Source of the DNA: Roseovarius nitratireducens
GTDB taxonomy: Bacteria; Pseudomonadota; Alphaproteobacteria; Rhodobacterales; Rhodobacteraceae
Reading direction: 5' to 3'
DNA: 64,000 bases
Assembly: GCF_002925845.1 (NCBI RefSeq)
Contig: NZ_PDNI01000010.1
Span: forward strand, 83,820 to 147,819
Shown: piece by piece, positions 17,447 through 28,741 of the stretch
Layout of the letters: the number at the start of each line of letters is the position of its first letter
How positions within the stretch are numbered: position 1 is the first letter of the stretch
The notes under the pieces: generated by a model
Databases searched by the model: none
Seen by the model: the letters and a program-made list of their open reading frames with translations, nothing else
What the model was told of the DNA's origin: nothing
Position numbers and translations under genes: made by a program

Positions 17447-18613
17447 ATGCAGACAATCACCACCACAGAGGCGCTCGCCGAATTCTGCGAGGCGGCACGC
17501 ACGCATGATTACGTCACCGTCGATACCGAGTTCCTGCGCGAGCGCACCTATTATTCCCGGCTCTGCCTGGTGCAGCTTGCCATGCCCGGCAACGACGACG
17601 AGAACGCGGTGCTGGTCGATCCCATCGCGGGGGGCGACGCGCTCTCGCTGGAGCCGCTCTACGATCTGTTCCGCGACCCGTCGGTGGTCAAGGTGTTCCA
17701 CGCCGCGCGGCAGGATCTCGAGATTTTCGCCGTCGCGGCAGGGGTGATCCCGACACCGCTCTTTGACACGCAGGTGGCGGCGATGGTCTGCGGCTTCGGC
17801 GATCAGGCGGGATACGAGACGCTGGTGAAACGCATCGCCCGCGCCTCGGTGGACAAGAGCTCGCGTTTCACCGACTGGTCGCGCCGCCCGCTGTCGGAGG
17901 CACAGAAAAACTATGCCGTGGCCGATGTGACCCACCTGCGCCAGATCTACGAGTATCTCGCGGCCAAGCTGGACGAGACCGGGCGCAGCGCCTGGGTGGC
18001 CGAGGAGTTGAAGACCCTCGCCGATCCCGACACCTACCGCACCGATCCGGACGAGGCATGGCGGCGCATCAAGACGCGCAACACCGCGCCGCGTTTCCTC
18101 GCCATCCTGCGCGAACTGGCCCGTTTCCGCGAGACCTACGCGCAATCCCGCGACGTGCCGCGCTCAAGGGTGTTCAAGGATGACGCGCTGCTGGAACTGG
18201 CGGCGACAAAGCCGCAATCGCACCAGGACCTGGGCCGCGCGCGTTTGCTGCTGCGCGAGGCGCGCAAGGGCGAGATCGCCGAAGGGATCATCGCGGCGGT
18301 GCGCGCCGGGCTGGACTGTCCACAAGACGACCTGCCGCGCGTCGACTCGGAGCCTCATGGCAAGGCGCAGGCCAACCCGGCGATTGCAGACATGCTGCGC
18401 GTGCTTCTGAAGGCGCGCAGCGACCAGAGTGACGTGGCCGCGCGCCTGATCGCGAGCGCCGCCGATCTCGACCACCTTGCCGCGGGCGGGCGCGAGGTGC
18501 CGGCACTATCGGGCTGGCGGCGCGAGGTGTTCGGTGAGGACGCGCTGCGCCTGTGCCGGGGCGAGATCGGGCTTGTCGTGCGTGGCGACGAGGTGGCGGC
18601 GGTGCCGCTCTGA
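17447..18613 (+). CDS. rnd: Ribonuclease D
   Basis: A 388-residue 3'-5' exoribonuclease. The DEDD motifs are VTVDTEFLRERTYYS (ExoI), VVKVFHAARQDLEIF (ExoII) and the later KNYAVADVTHLRQIYEYL (ExoIII). A C-terminal HRDC region includes RDVPRSRVFKDDALLELA. It trims tRNA 3' ends. It stands alone downstream of purMN. Confidence 0.95.
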   Translation: MQTITTTEALAEFCEAARTHDYVTVDTEFLRERTYYSRLCLVQLAMPGNDDENAVLVDPIAGGDALSLEPLYDLFRDPSVVKVFHAARQDLEIFAVAAGVIPTPLFDTQVAAMVCGFGDQAGYETLVKRIARASVDKSSRFTDWSRRPLSEAQKNYAVADVTHLRQIYEYLAAKLDETGRSAWVAEELKTLADPDTYRTDPDEAWRRIKTRNTAPRFLAILRELARFRETYAQSRDVPRSRVFKDDALLELAATKPQSHQDLGRARLLLREARKGEIAEGIIAAVRAGLDCPQDDLPRVDSEPHGKAQANPAIADMLRVLLKARSDQSDVAARLIASAADLDHLAAGGREVPALSGWRREVFGEDALRLCRGEIGLVVRGDEVAAVPL

Positions 18614-18671
18614 TCGGAACGTGAGGGCGCCCGGAGAGCCGGCCACGAAAGATGAGCGGGGCCGGTCCTTT

Positions 18672-18706
18672 GCGGGCGTTCGGCATCCGGCGATGAGCCG
18701 CACAGG
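18672..18706 (+). repeat. Dispersed repeat, copy 1
   Basis: The 35 bases beginning GCGGGCGTTCGGCATCCGGC match 30 of 35 positions with 52065-52099 downstream of queF. Both copies lie just after the 3' end of a gene on the plus strand. The rest of the 184-base rnd-MATE gap shows no gene. Confidence 0.5.
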
Positions 18707-18797
18707 GCGAAGATGCGCATGGCAGGTTGAGGCCAGGACCAGCCCTTGCACCTCCCCCCCTCTTGCACCCGCAGGCGCCCCGGCATAGGGCAAATCC

Positions 18798-20153
18798 ATG
18801 TCGCAGCGCCTTACATATCGCCAGCACCTGCGCGCCGTCCTTGGCCTCGGCCTGCCGCTCGTCGGCAGCCACCTGGCGCAGTTCGCGATCACGCTCACCG
18901 ATGCGGTGATGCTGGGCTGGTACTCGGTCGAGGCGCTGGCCGCCGAGGTGCTGGGTGGCACCCTGTTCTTCGTGCTGTTCATCATGGGATCGGGGTTTGC
19001 CTGGGCGGTGATGCCGATGGTCGCGCGCGCCGCATCTTCGGGCGAGGAGGCGCAGGTGCGCCGGGTCACGCGGATGGGGCTCTGGGCCTCGGCGATGTTC
19101 GCGCTCGCGTGCCTGCCCGTGACGCTGGGCTCGGCCACGCTGTTCCGCGTGATGGGGCAGGACCCGGGCACCGCGGCGCTGGCGGGCGATTACCTCGTCA
19201 TCGCCGGTTGGGGTATCCTGCCCGCGCTGCTGGTGATGGTGCTGAAGTCCTGCCTCGCCGCGCTCGAGCGCACCGGCGTGGTGCTGTGGGTGACGCTGGC
19301 GGCGGTGGCGCTCAATATCCTGGTCAACTACGCGCTCATCTTCGGCAATCTCGGTATGCCCGAGATGGGCGTGCGCGGCGCGGCCATCGCCTCGGTCTCG
19401 GTCAACCTCGCCTCGATGCTGGTGCTGGCCGTCTACGTGCAGCACAGCATGCCCGAGCACACGATGTTCGCCCGGCTCTGGCGGCCCGACTGGGAGGCGC
19501 TGGCGCAGGTGTTCCGCCTCGGCTGGCCCATCGGCATGACCAATCTCGCCGAGGTGGGACTGTTCGCCGCCTCGTCGGTGATGATGGGTTGGCTCGGCAC
19601 GCTGCAACTGGCGGCGCACGGCATCGCGCTGCAGGTCACCTCGGTGATCTTCATGGTGCATGTCGGCCTGTCCAACGTCGCCACCGTGCGCGCGGGACAG
19701 GCGCAGGGCCGCGGCGACGGGCGCAGCTTGCGAGAGGGGGCACGGGTGGTGCTGGTGGTGTCGGGCCTCGTCGCGCTCGCCACCGTCGTCGTGTTCCTGA
19801 TGGCGCCGGAGGTGCTGATCGGGCTGTTCCTCAGCCCCGACGATCCCGACCGCCCGGCGGTCGTCGCCATCGGCGTGATGCTGCTTGCGGCGGCGGCGCT
19901 TTTCCAGGTGGTGGACGCGGCGCAGGTCATGGCGCTGGGGCTGTTGCGCGGGGTGCAGGATACCCGCGTGCCGATGGTCATCGCCGCGCTCAGCTACTGG
20001 GCCGTGGGTGTGCCGGCAAGCTATGTCCTGGGCTTCACCCTCGGGCTCGGGGGGCCGGGCATCTGGCTGGGGCTGGCGCTGGGACTGGCGCTGGCGGGGG
20101 TGTTCATGCTCTGGCGGTTCTGGGGCTGGTCGGTGCGCACTGTCCCGGTCTGA
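18798..20153 (+). CDS. MATE family efflux transporter
   Basis: A 451-residue protein with twelve hydrophobic helices and the MATE N terminus LRAVLGLGLPLVGSHLAQFAITLTDAVMLGWY. The two halves are internally similar. It is a DinF/NorM-like antiporter, most similar in style to Roseobacter MATE proteins of unknown substrate. It exports cationic compounds using a proton or sodium gradient. Confidence 0.9.
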   Translation: MSQRLTYRQHLRAVLGLGLPLVGSHLAQFAITLTDAVMLGWYSVEALAAEVLGGTLFFVLFIMGSGFAWAVMPMVARAASSGEEAQVRRVTRMGLWASAMFALACLPVTLGSATLFRVMGQDPGTAALAGDYLVIAGWGILPALLVMVLKSCLAALERTGVVLWVTLAAVALNILVNYALIFGNLGMPEMGVRGAAIASVSVNLASMLVLAVYVQHSMPEHTMFARLWRPDWEALAQVFRLGWPIGMTNLAEVGLFAASSVMMGWLGTLQLAAHGIALQVTSVIFMVHVGLSNVATVRAGQAQGRGDGRSLREGARVVLVVSGLVALATVVVFLMAPEVLIGLFLSPDDPDRPAVVAIGVMLLAAAALFQVVDAAQVMALGLLRGVQDTRVPMVIAALSYWAVGVPASYVLGFTLGLGGPGIWLGLALGLALAGVFMLWRFWGWSVRTVPV

Positions 20154-20166
20154 GCCGCGCCCGGCC

Positions 20167-20340
20167 TCAGCGCGCCCGGCGCCGCCGCCGCGCGCCCCAC
20201 ACGATCAGCCGGTCAAGCGCATAGCCCACCGCGAACACCGCGCCGAACCCCAGAAACCCACGGATCAGCAACAGAATCCAGAACAGGTTGACGCCCCCCA
20301 TCACCAGTGCGGCGGTGGTGTAGTTCGGTGCGGCGTCCAT
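20167..20340 (-). CDS. Small membrane protein of unknown function
   Basis: A 57-residue protein from the ATG at 20340 (MDAAPNYTTAALVMGG), with an AGAGG-like ribosome-binding stretch upstream; an ATG at 20355 is also possible. Two hydrophobic helices (about 11-25 and 28-43) are followed by a very basic tail ending GARRRRRAR. It lies 45 bases downstream of the hisC-like gene on the same strand and may be co-transcribed. I recognise no family. Confidence 0.6.
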   Translation of the reverse strand: MDAAPNYTTAALVMGGVNLFWILLLIRGFLGFGAVFAVGYALDRLIVWGARRRRRAR

Positions 20341-20385
20341 CTGGCCTCTGCGCATAAGCACAGTTTACCGCGAATCGCGCGGCTG

Positions 20386-21498
20386 TCAGGTGTTTTCTCG
20401 GGCCTCGGCAAGAGCCCGCGGGAGCATGTCCGCCAGCACCGCCATTTCGCGTTCGGGGCCGCAACTGACGCGGATACAGCGGTCTTGCGGCGCGACGAAG
20501 GGCATCCGCACGAACACGCCCCGGTCTACCAGAGCGGCCAGCGCCGCGCGGGCGAACGCGCCGTCGCGCCCGCAATCCACCGCCACGAAATTCGCCGCGG
20601 ACGGCAGGGCGGTCAGGCCGTTTTCCACGGCAGCCGCCGTGATCGCGTCGCGCGAGCGGGCCACTTGCGTCTGCACATGGGCAAGCCACGCACCGTCCTG
20701 CAAGGCCGCCAGCGCCCCCGCCTGCGCCATCCGGTTCATGCCAAAATGGTTGCGCACGCGGTCGAAGGCGGCGATCAGCCCCGCGTCTGCCACCGCGTAG
20801 CCGATGCGCGCACCGGCCATGCCGTACGCCTTGGAAAAGGTGCGCATACGGATCACGCGGGGATCATCGGCGGCAATCTGCGGTGCCGTGCCCGCCGGGG
20901 CGAACTCGACATAGGCCTCGTCGAGGCACAAAACGCAGCCATCGGGCAGCGTGTCGAGCGCCGCCGCCACCTTGGCGCCGCTTGTCCAGGTGCCCATCGG
21001 GTTGTCGGGATTGGCGAAGTAGACGAGCTTTGCGTCCACCTCGCGGGCCCTGTCGATGAGGGCGGGCAGATCCTCGGCATCGTCGGCATAAGGCACCTTG
21101 TGCAGCGCGCCGCCAAAGCCCGTGACGTGGTAGTTGAACGTCGGATAGGCGCCATCCGATGTCACCACCGCGTCGCCCGGCGCCACCAACAGCCGCACGA
21201 GATTGCCCAGCAGCCCGTCGATCCCCTCGCCCACCAGCACGTTTTCCGGGGCCACGCCCATGTGCCGCGCCAGCGCTTCGCGCAGCTCATGGCTCTTGGG
21301 GTCGCCGTATTTCCACACCTCCGCCGCCTCGGCGCGCATCGCGTCCAGCGCGGCGGGAGAGGGGCCGAAGAGGTTCTCGTTCGCGCCCAGCCGCGCGGCG
21401 AAGGGCGCGCCACGGGCGCGCTCCTGCTCCTCGGGGCCGACGAAGGGCACGGTGGCGGGCAGCGAGGCGGCGAGCGGGGTCAGGCGGGGTCCGGTCAT
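20386..21498 (-). CDS. hisC: Histidinol-phosphate-type class I/II aminotransferase
   Basis: A 370-residue PLP enzyme. Visible features are LGANENLFGPSPAA near the N terminus, YFANPDNPMGTW, the DEAYVEF aspartate region and the PLP lysine in RTFSKAYGMAGARIGY. C-terminal RVSCGPEREMA fits HisC. It would make histidinol phosphate from imidazole-acetol phosphate, but Roseobacter genomes often carry several HisC paralogues, some acting on aromatic amino acids. No other his gene is nearby. Confidence 0.8.
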   Translation of the reverse strand: MTGPRLTPLAASLPATVPFVGPEEQERARGAPFAARLGANENLFGPSPAALDAMRAEAAEVWKYGDPKSHELREALARHMGVAPENVLVGEGIDGLLGNLVRLLVAPGDAVVTSDGAYPTFNYHVTGFGGALHKVPYADDAEDLPALIDRAREVDAKLVYFANPDNPMGTWTSGAKVAAALDTLPDGCVLCLDEAYVEFAPAGTAPQIAADDPRVIRMRTFSKAYGMAGARIGYAVADAGLIAAFDRVRNHFGMNRMAQAGALAALQDGAWLAHVQTQVARSRDAITAAAVENGLTALPSAANFVAVDCGRDGAFARAALAALVDRGVFVRMPFVAPQDRCIRVSCGPEREMAVLADMLPRALAEARENT

Positions 21499-21610
21499 GG
21501 CGTGCAGTTAACGGGATGGCGGGGCCGCCTGCAAGTCTCGCCTGTCGCCACGTTCCGCTGGTGCCGGGCGGGGCGGGCGTGGTTCACTGGCCGCCAAAGG
21601 AGAACCGCCC

Positions 21611-22408
21611 ATGCCCCGCGTCAGCACCGAGATCGTGGATCACATCGCCCATGTCACCCTCACCCGCCCGGAGAAGCGCAACGCGGTCGATCCCGAGATG
21701 GCCGAGGCCATCGTCGGCGCGGGCCATGCCCTGCAGGAGGCGGATATCCGCGCGGTGGTGCTGTCAGGCGCGGGGCAGGCGTTCTGCGCGGGGCTCGACG
21801 TGATGAGCTTTGCCGCGCTGGCGCAGGGCGATCCGCAAGCGCTCGTCCTGCCGCGCAGCCATGGCGACACCAACCTCTTTCAGGAGGTGGCGATGGTCTG
21901 GCACCGCCTGCCGGTGCCGGTGATCGCGGCGCTGCACGGGGCGGTCTATGGCGCGGGATTCCAGTTGGCCCTCGGGGCCGACATCCGCATCGCCGCGCCC
22001 GACGCGCGACTTGCCATCATGGAGATGAAATGGGGCCTCATCCCCGACATGGGTGGCATGGCGCTCTTGCCGCGGCTGACACGGTCGGACGTGATCCGCC
22101 GCATGACCTACACCGCCGCGCCGGTGGACGCGGCGCAGGCGGCGGCATGGGGGCTGGTGACCGAAGTCACCGAGGACCCGCACGCCGCCGCGCAAGACCT
22201 CGCGCGCGAGATCGCCGGGCGCAGCCCGTCCGCGATCCGCGCCGCCAAGCGGCTCATCGCCGTGGCCGAGAGCGGCGCGGCGGTGGCCGATGTTCTGATG
22301 GCCGAGAGCCGCGAACAGGCGGCGCTCATCGGCGGGCCCGAGCAGATGGAACAGATCGCCGCCAACATGGCCGGACGCGCCCCGGTCTTTGGCGGGAAGA
22401 AGGGGTGA
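21611..22408 (+). CDS. Crotonase/enoyl-CoA hydratase family protein
   Basis: A 265-residue crotonase fold. The oxyanion-hole segments are AFCAGLDVMSF (about 57-67) and AALHGAVYGAGFQLALGADIRIAA. The usual hydratase glutamates are not obvious at both positions: MEMKWGLIPDMGG follows the second motif with an Asp. It may be an isomerase or hydrolase of the superfamily. The substrate is unknown. It is convergent with proB. Confidence 0.85.
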   Translation: MPRVSTEIVDHIAHVTLTRPEKRNAVDPEMAEAIVGAGHALQEADIRAVVLSGAGQAFCAGLDVMSFAALAQGDPQALVLPRSHGDTNLFQEVAMVWHRLPVPVIAALHGAVYGAGFQLALGADIRIAAPDARLAIMEMKWGLIPDMGGMALLPRLTRSDVIRRMTYTAAPVDAAQAAAWGLVTEVTEDPHAAAQDLAREIAGRSPSAIRAAKRLIAVAESGAAVADVLMAESREQAALIGGPEQMEQIAANMAGRAPVFGGKKG

Positions 22409-22414
22409 TGGATT

Positions 22415-22439
22415 GGAGCGGACGGTCGCCGTCTGCTCC
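22415..22439. terminator. Hairpin between convergent crotonase and proB
   Basis: An 11-base-pair stem with a TCG loop (GGAGCGGACGG/CCGTCTGCTCC, one G-T wobble) starts seven bases after the crotonase stop. It lacks a clear T run, so it may be a weak or factor-assisted terminator. Confidence 0.45.
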
Positions 22440-22501
22440 CGGCGCGGATTCAAGGGCGAAGCCCGCCGCGCCATCGCCCGCTCCGGGCCAGCCTCCCCCG
22501 T

Positions 22502-24678
<2,177 letters not shown>

Positions 24679-25218
24679 TCAGCCCATCCGGCGGCTGTAG
24701 GTCCATGTGGGCACGTTGGCCCCGCGCGCGACGCAGTAGCTCTCGGCGTCCCCAAGATACTGAAAGCCGCAATTCGTCAAGACCCGCGCCGACGCGGCGT
24801 TGTCCTGAAAGACGCTGGCAAAGATGGTGCGCGCGGCGTGCGGGTTGGCCGCGAGGATGGCCTCGACCGCCGCCGAGGCGATGCCGGTGTTCCACCACGC
24901 GGGCGCCACCCAGTAGGCGATCTCGGACTGGCCCTCGTCCACCCGGGTAAGCCCGATGAGGCCCATCACCTCCGACCCGCCCGCGCGGGTGCCGTCGATG
25001 GCCCAGATATCCTCGACCCTGCCCTCTGCCTGCGCGCGCGCAATCAGCGCCTCGGCGGCACCGGGCGGATAGGGATGCGGGATCGAGGCAGTGGCCCGCG
25101 CCACCCGCTCGTCGCCCGCGTTGAGCGCGATCAGCCCGGCATCGGACGCGCGCAGCGGTCTCAGGTCGAACCGTTCCGCCGCGATCACCGGCTGGTCGAT
25201 CACCGTCTCGAAAGTCAT
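24679..25218 (-). CDS. GNAT family N-acetyltransferase (RimJ/RimL type)
   Basis: A 179-residue protein from the ATG at 25218, preceded by a strong AAGGAGGAG site. The GNAT core runs from RFDLRPLRASD to FGFQYLGD-like C-terminal sequence (TNCGFQYLGDAESYC). The acetyl-CoA loop region is WWNTGIASAAVEAIL. It lies between rpmA and obgE, as in related genomes. The substrate is unknown. Confidence 0.88.
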   Translation of the reverse strand: MTFETVIDQPVIAAERFDLRPLRASDAGLIALNAGDERVARATASIPHPYPPGAAEALIARAQAEGRVEDIWAIDGTRAGGSEVMGLIGLTRVDEGQSEIAYWVAPAWWNTGIASAAVEAILAANPHAARTIFASVFQDNAASARVLTNCGFQYLGDAESYCVARGANVPTWTYSRRMG

Positions 25219-25356
25219 GCGCTCCTCCTTTCGCATGATGGGCACATCCCCCGCGTTTCAAATTGGGGGCACGCGCCTCTGCCGCAAGCCTGCCGGGCCT
25301 CACCCACACCGGAAAGTGACGACGATTTGACCGGTTGATGCCCCGGAAACGAAGAA

Positions 25357-25378
25357 GGGACCGGCGCGAGCCGGTCCC
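25357..25378 (-). terminator. Rho-independent terminator downstream of rpmA
   Basis: A nine-base-pair perfect stem (GGGACCGGC/GCCGGTCCC) with a GCGA loop. On the minus strand it is followed by TTCTTCG, consistent with termination of rplU-rpmA transcription. Confidence 0.65.
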
Positions 25379-25410
25379 CCCTCATGTTCCTGACATATCC
25401 CGGGTCCGGC

Positions 25411-25680
25411 TTACTCGGCGGCCTCTGCCACTGGCAGCACCGAAATGAAGGTGCGGCCCTTGAGGCCCTTGTGGAAGGTCACGGCACCCTCGGTCACGGC
25501 GAAGATCGTGTGATCCTTGCCCTGCCCCACGCCGTTGCCCGGCCAGAACTTGTTGCCGCGCTGACGCACGATGATGTTGCCGGGGATCACGGCCTCGCCG
25601 CCGTATTTCTTGACGCCGAGACGACGGCCCGCCGAATCGCGACCGTTGCGGGACGACCCGCCTGCTTTCTTGTGTGCCAT
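25411..25680 (-). CDS. rpmA: 50S ribosomal protein L27
   Basis: An 89-residue protein with the standard L27 start [20 protein letters not shown] and [16 protein letters not shown]. It binds near the peptidyl-transferase centre. It follows rplU by 11 bases. Confidence 0.98.
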   Translation of the reverse strand: MAHKKAGGSSRNGRDSAGRRLGVKKYGGEAVIPGNIIVRQRGNKFWPGNGVGQGKDHTIFAVTEGAVTFHKGLKGRTFISVLPVAEAAE

Positions 25681-25691
25681 CTCGTCTCTCC

Positions 25692-26366
25692 TTAGCCCTT
25701 GGTCAGCTCTTTGGCCTGCTCGATCCAGCCTTCGCGCTCGATCCGGCCCTTGAACGACAGTTTCTCATCCATCTCGGCGACATCCGCCTCGGTCCACGCG
25801 GCGATCTGCGCGAAGGTGGTCACACCCGCCTCGACGAGCTTCTTCTCCAGCGCGGGGCCGACGCCCGACAGCTTCTTGAGGTCGTCGCCGCCCGCGGGCG
25901 CTTCGGCCTTGGCCTTGGCGGCGGGCTTTGCCTTGGCGGCAGGCTTTGCCGTGGGCTTGGCCTTGGCGGGTTTCTTCGCCTCGGCGGCAGCCACGGTCAC
26001 GCCAGCCACCGACCCCGCGCCAATCGCGGCCTTGACGCCGGACTTGTCGGCGCCCTTCTCGAGGATCTCGGTGACGCGCAGCAGCGTCAGCTTCTGCCGA
26101 TGGCCCTTGGTGCGCTGCGAGCCGTGCTTGCGGCGACGCTTGACGAAGTTGATGACCTTGTCACCCTTGACCTGGTCGATCACCTCGGCCTGAACCGCGG
26201 CCCCCTCGACAAGGGGGGCGCCCACTACCGGGCTGTCACCGCCCAGCATGAGAATCTCGTTGAACTGCACTTTCTCGCCGGCATCCGCCGCAAGCTTTTC
26301 AACACGCAGCAGGTCGCCCGACTGCACCTTGTATTGCTTGCCGCCGGTCTTGAGGACCGCAAACAT
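25692..26366 (-). CDS. rplU: 50S ribosomal protein L21 with C-terminal helix-hairpin-helix extension
   Basis: A 224-residue protein, about twice the usual L21 length. Residues 1-103 are ordinary L21 ([30 protein letters not shown]). A Lys/Ala/Pro-rich linker spans about 128-158. Residues 162-222 form a helix-hairpin-helix-like domain ([20 protein letters not shown], then [13 protein letters not shown]). Similar extended L21 proteins are known in Rhodobacteraceae, and the role of the tail is unknown. It is the first gene of rplU-rpmA. Confidence 0.96.
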   Translation of the reverse strand: MFAVLKTGGKQYKVQSGDLLRVEKLAADAGEKVQFNEILMLGGDSPVVGAPLVEGAAVQAEVIDQVKGDKVINFVKRRRKHGSQRTKGHRQKLTLLRVTEILEKGADKSGVKAAIGAGSVAGVTVAAAEAKKPAKAKPTAKPAAKAKPAAKAKAEAPAGGDDLKKLSGVGPALEKKLVEAGVTTFAQIAAWTEADVAEMDEKLSFKGRIEREGWIEQAKELTKG

Positions 26367-26551
26367 GGCTCTTTCCTTCTCATCCCGCGTCCTGTGGTCC
26401 CCGGCTTGGCGGGTGTTGCGGGCCTCGCGGCCACCTCGGACGGCGCCCCTCTCGGGGTGTCATTACAAATGCAAAACCGGCGCATCCTGCCGCCGGTCGC
26501 GCTCGTATGCGTCAGTGACGCCGCGGTGTCAAGAGCCGCGCGCGCACCGCG

Positions 26552-27400
26552 TCAGAGGTCGTGCGCTGGCGGCACCTCTCCCAGCCGCGCCGCCAGCGCC
26601 TCGAACCGGTTGGCCATGATCTCGAACTGCACGGCGTTCATCAGTTCGTAGACGCGGCCCATCACCGGGTCTTCGAGGGCGTCCGCATAGGCGCGCAGGT
26701 CGTCCGTGGACAGGCTGCGATAGGTCTGCGCGGCGCTCGCGAGCGCGGCCTCCTTCATCTCGGCGCGCGCCCTTTCGGCCCCTTGCGCCAATAGGCGGCG
26801 CAGCAGGTCGGCGTCGAAATCATCGTCGGTCAGCCCCGCGTCGGCGGCGGCCAGCAGGAATCGCACCTGTATTTCCCGGAACGCACGCTCGGCCATGCCC
26901 GAGCCGTCAATCGCCGCGTTCATCCGCTCGAGCACGGCACGGCGCGCCGGTGACAGCGCGGCGGCGCGCGCCTCGGCCTCTTTGCGCGCGGCCTCGTCGG
27001 CGCGCTGCACATGGCTGGCATTCTCCACCTCGACCAGCCGCTGCCCGAGATCGGAGGCATAAAAGGCGGCGGCATGGCCCAGCATTTCATTGTCGAGCGT
27101 CTCGTCGAGCATGTCGAGCGCCAAGCCCCGCATCAGGGTGCTGTCGAACACCCCGGCGGTAATCCGGGGCCAGGCCAGACCGAAATCGTCTGGCACCATG
27201 CCGATCATCGCGGGCGCATCGGAGGCGCTGAGCGCGATGCTGTCGATCGCCACGCCGAACCCCGTCACCTCGAGAAAGGCCAGGAGGCGGTCACGCTCTG
27301 TGGCGCGGGCGGGCCCCGCGAGGACGACCGCCGCGAGCACGAGACAGGCGAGCCCCGCGAACAGCCCCCGCAGCCGCACCGCGCTGTCCGGCCATGCCAT
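26552..27400 (-). CDS. DUF2059 domain protein, secreted
   Basis: A 282-residue protein from the ATG at 27400. A signal peptide (LFAGLACLVLAAVVLAGPARA) ends near residue 30. The rest is helical, with the DUF2059-type stretch LDETLDNEMLGHAAAFYASDLGQRLVEVE and a repeated similar segment near the C terminus (LEDPVMGRVYELMNAV). The periplasmic function is unknown. It lies just upstream of tRNA-Ser on the opposite strand. Confidence 0.75.
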   Translation of the reverse strand: MAWPDSAVRLRGLFAGLACLVLAAVVLAGPARATERDRLLAFLEVTGFGVAIDSIALSASDAPAMIGMVPDDFGLAWPRITAGVFDSTLMRGLALDMLDETLDNEMLGHAAAFYASDLGQRLVEVENASHVQRADEAARKEAEARAAALSPARRAVLERMNAAIDGSGMAERAFREIQVRFLLAAADAGLTDDDFDADLLRRLLAQGAERARAEMKEAALASAAQTYRSLSTDDLRAYADALEDPVMGRVYELMNAVQFEIMANRFEALAARLGEVPPAHDL

Positions 27401-27525
27401 GATCCTGTCCTCCCATCGCACCCTGACGGTCAGGCGCGACACTATGGAAATTCGCGCGCGAAACAAGCGCAATCCCCCTTGCCCCGCCCGCCAAAGGCCA
27501 TTACACGGCCACTCCAGACCCCCGC

Positions 27526-27615
27526 GGAGAGGTGCCGGAGTGGTCGAACGGGGCGGTCTCGAAAACCGTTGACCCTTCACGGGGTCCCAGGGTTCGAATC
27601 CCTGTCTCTCCGCCA
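27526..27615 (+). tRNA. tRNA-Ser (anticodon CGA)
   Basis: A 90-base tRNA with acceptor GGAGAGG pairing to the 3' strand TCTCTCC and discriminator G, followed by an encoded CCA. The anticodon loop CUCGAAA gives anticodon CGA. A long class II variable arm (GTTGACCCTTCACGGGGTC region) and the T loop GGTTCGAATCC are visible. Its 3' end and downstream flank are partly repeated at 29030, and it is a plausible integration target. Confidence 0.96.
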
Positions 27616-27708
27616 GTTGCCCCTTTGATGCGCGTTCTCCCGATCCGGCCTCGGCCGGATTTTCTTGTTGTTTTCGAGGGTTGTGCGAGAGGGACTGTTA
27701 ACCGGCCC
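27608..27708 (+). repeat. Direct repeat copy A: tRNA-Ser 3' end plus downstream flank
   Basis: This stretch starts with CTCCGCCA, the tRNA 3' end, and continues through the terminator to GTTAACCGGCC. It matches 29030-29129 with only a handful of differences over about 100 bases. The two copies are 1,422 bases apart in the same orientation and bracket the DUF6325-LuxR-type gene. Confidence 0.8.
27643..27664 (+). terminator. Terminator of tRNA-Ser
   Basis: ATCCGGC/GCCGGAT stem with a CTCG loop followed by TTTCTTG. It lies 28 bases after the tRNA CCA end. A slightly altered copy is at 29065-29085. Confidence 0.8.
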
Positions 27709-27805
27709 CGTCTAACCGCATTGATTCGTGACATGAATCCTTCGCAACCAAAGTTCTGCGACAACGCCGCGAACGGGAAGTTGCGCCGGCAATCGGGCTT
27801 GTCGG

Positions 27806-28741
27806 TCAGTCGATGAGGCCGAGCGCGCGGGCCCGGGCGACTGCCTCGGAGCGGCTGTGGACCCCGAGCTTCTTGTAGGCGCGCTCTGCTCGTTGCTTCG
27901 CGGCTGCCCGTGAGATGCCGAGTTTCTCGGCGATGACCGCGAAAGTCAACTGAGTGGGCAGGTAACGCAGGACCAGTGCCTGAGCCATGGTAATCGATGC
28001 TGCTTTGATGGTGGCGGCACCTTCTGCCACAGCCTCGGCGGCTGCTTCGTGGGAAGCGGCGACGATGAGGCCGTCCTCGATCAAGGCGTCGACGGCCTCG
28101 TGGGCGGCTGCTTCCTCCACAAGCCCTGCAGTGATCAGCGCCTGTATGGCACGAGCGGCGGCGGCACCAGCGATCGCTTCGGAGGCTGCGATCGACTCAG
28201 CTGCATGGGTCTGTGCCGCCAAGGCCGAGAGCAATGCGTGGGCTTCGGCGGCCTGCGCTGCCGCAATCTCCGTCGCTGCCTGCTCCATCGCTGCGACCTC
28301 AGCGCCGACGACCAGCCCGGTTTCGGGCGTGAGGAATCCTTCGCCCAACAGTGTGCCACCGGTCTCGGCGATCACGTCGAACAGTGGCTGCGCCCAACTG
28401 TGCTCAATCAGCAGGAATGCGAGTGCCGTTCCCGGCGACAGAGACTCGGTCAGTGCCCATGCGTCCGCCGCCTCGAAGCCCGACGAGCCATCGTCCACCG
28501 CGGTTTTCACGTGATGGGCACCGTCGAGTGGGATGATGCTCTCCAGGAGAACGCCGAAGTCCTCGTCGTCGCCGATGACCAGACGCTGGATCGCGCCGTC
28601 CTCGTCCTTAGCAACGAAGAGCATGTCGATGAGGTGCAACATTCCTCGACCTTGCAGTCGATCGACTTCGCTCAGAACCTGGACTGCGAAGTCGGCGCCG
28701 GGACCAAAACCCACCGCGATTAGCTGTAACGGACCAGACAT
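27806..28741 (-). CDS. DUF6325-like sensor domain fused to a LuxR-type helix-turn-helix
   Basis: A 311-residue protein. Residues 1 to about 145 resemble the DUF6325 family (LIAVGFGPGADF, MLHLIDMLFVAKDEDGAIQRL, LSPGTALAFLLIEHSWAQPLFDVI). Residues 145-255 are extremely Ala/Glu-rich and probably one long helical region. Residues 256-311 are a LuxR-type DNA-binding domain (LRYLPTQLTFAVIAEKLGISRAAAKQRAERAYKKLGV). The order suggests a small-domain sensor coupled to a transcription factor. It lies between two copies of the tRNA-Ser flank, so it is probably acquired. The ligand and targets are unknown. Confidence 0.7.
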   Translation of the reverse strand: MSGPLQLIAVGFGPGADFAVQVLSEVDRLQGRGMLHLIDMLFVAKDEDGAIQRLVIGDDEDFGVLLESIIPLDGAHHVKTAVDDGSSGFEAADAWALTESLSPGTALAFLLIEHSWAQPLFDVIAETGGTLLGEGFLTPETGLVVGAEVAAMEQAATEIAAAQAAEAHALLSALAAQTHAAESIAASEAIAGAAAARAIQALITAGLVEEAAAHEAVDALIEDGLIVAASHEAAAEAVAEGAATIKAASITMAQALVLRYLPTQLTFAVIAEKLGISRAAAKQRAERAYKKLGVHSRSEAVARARALGLID

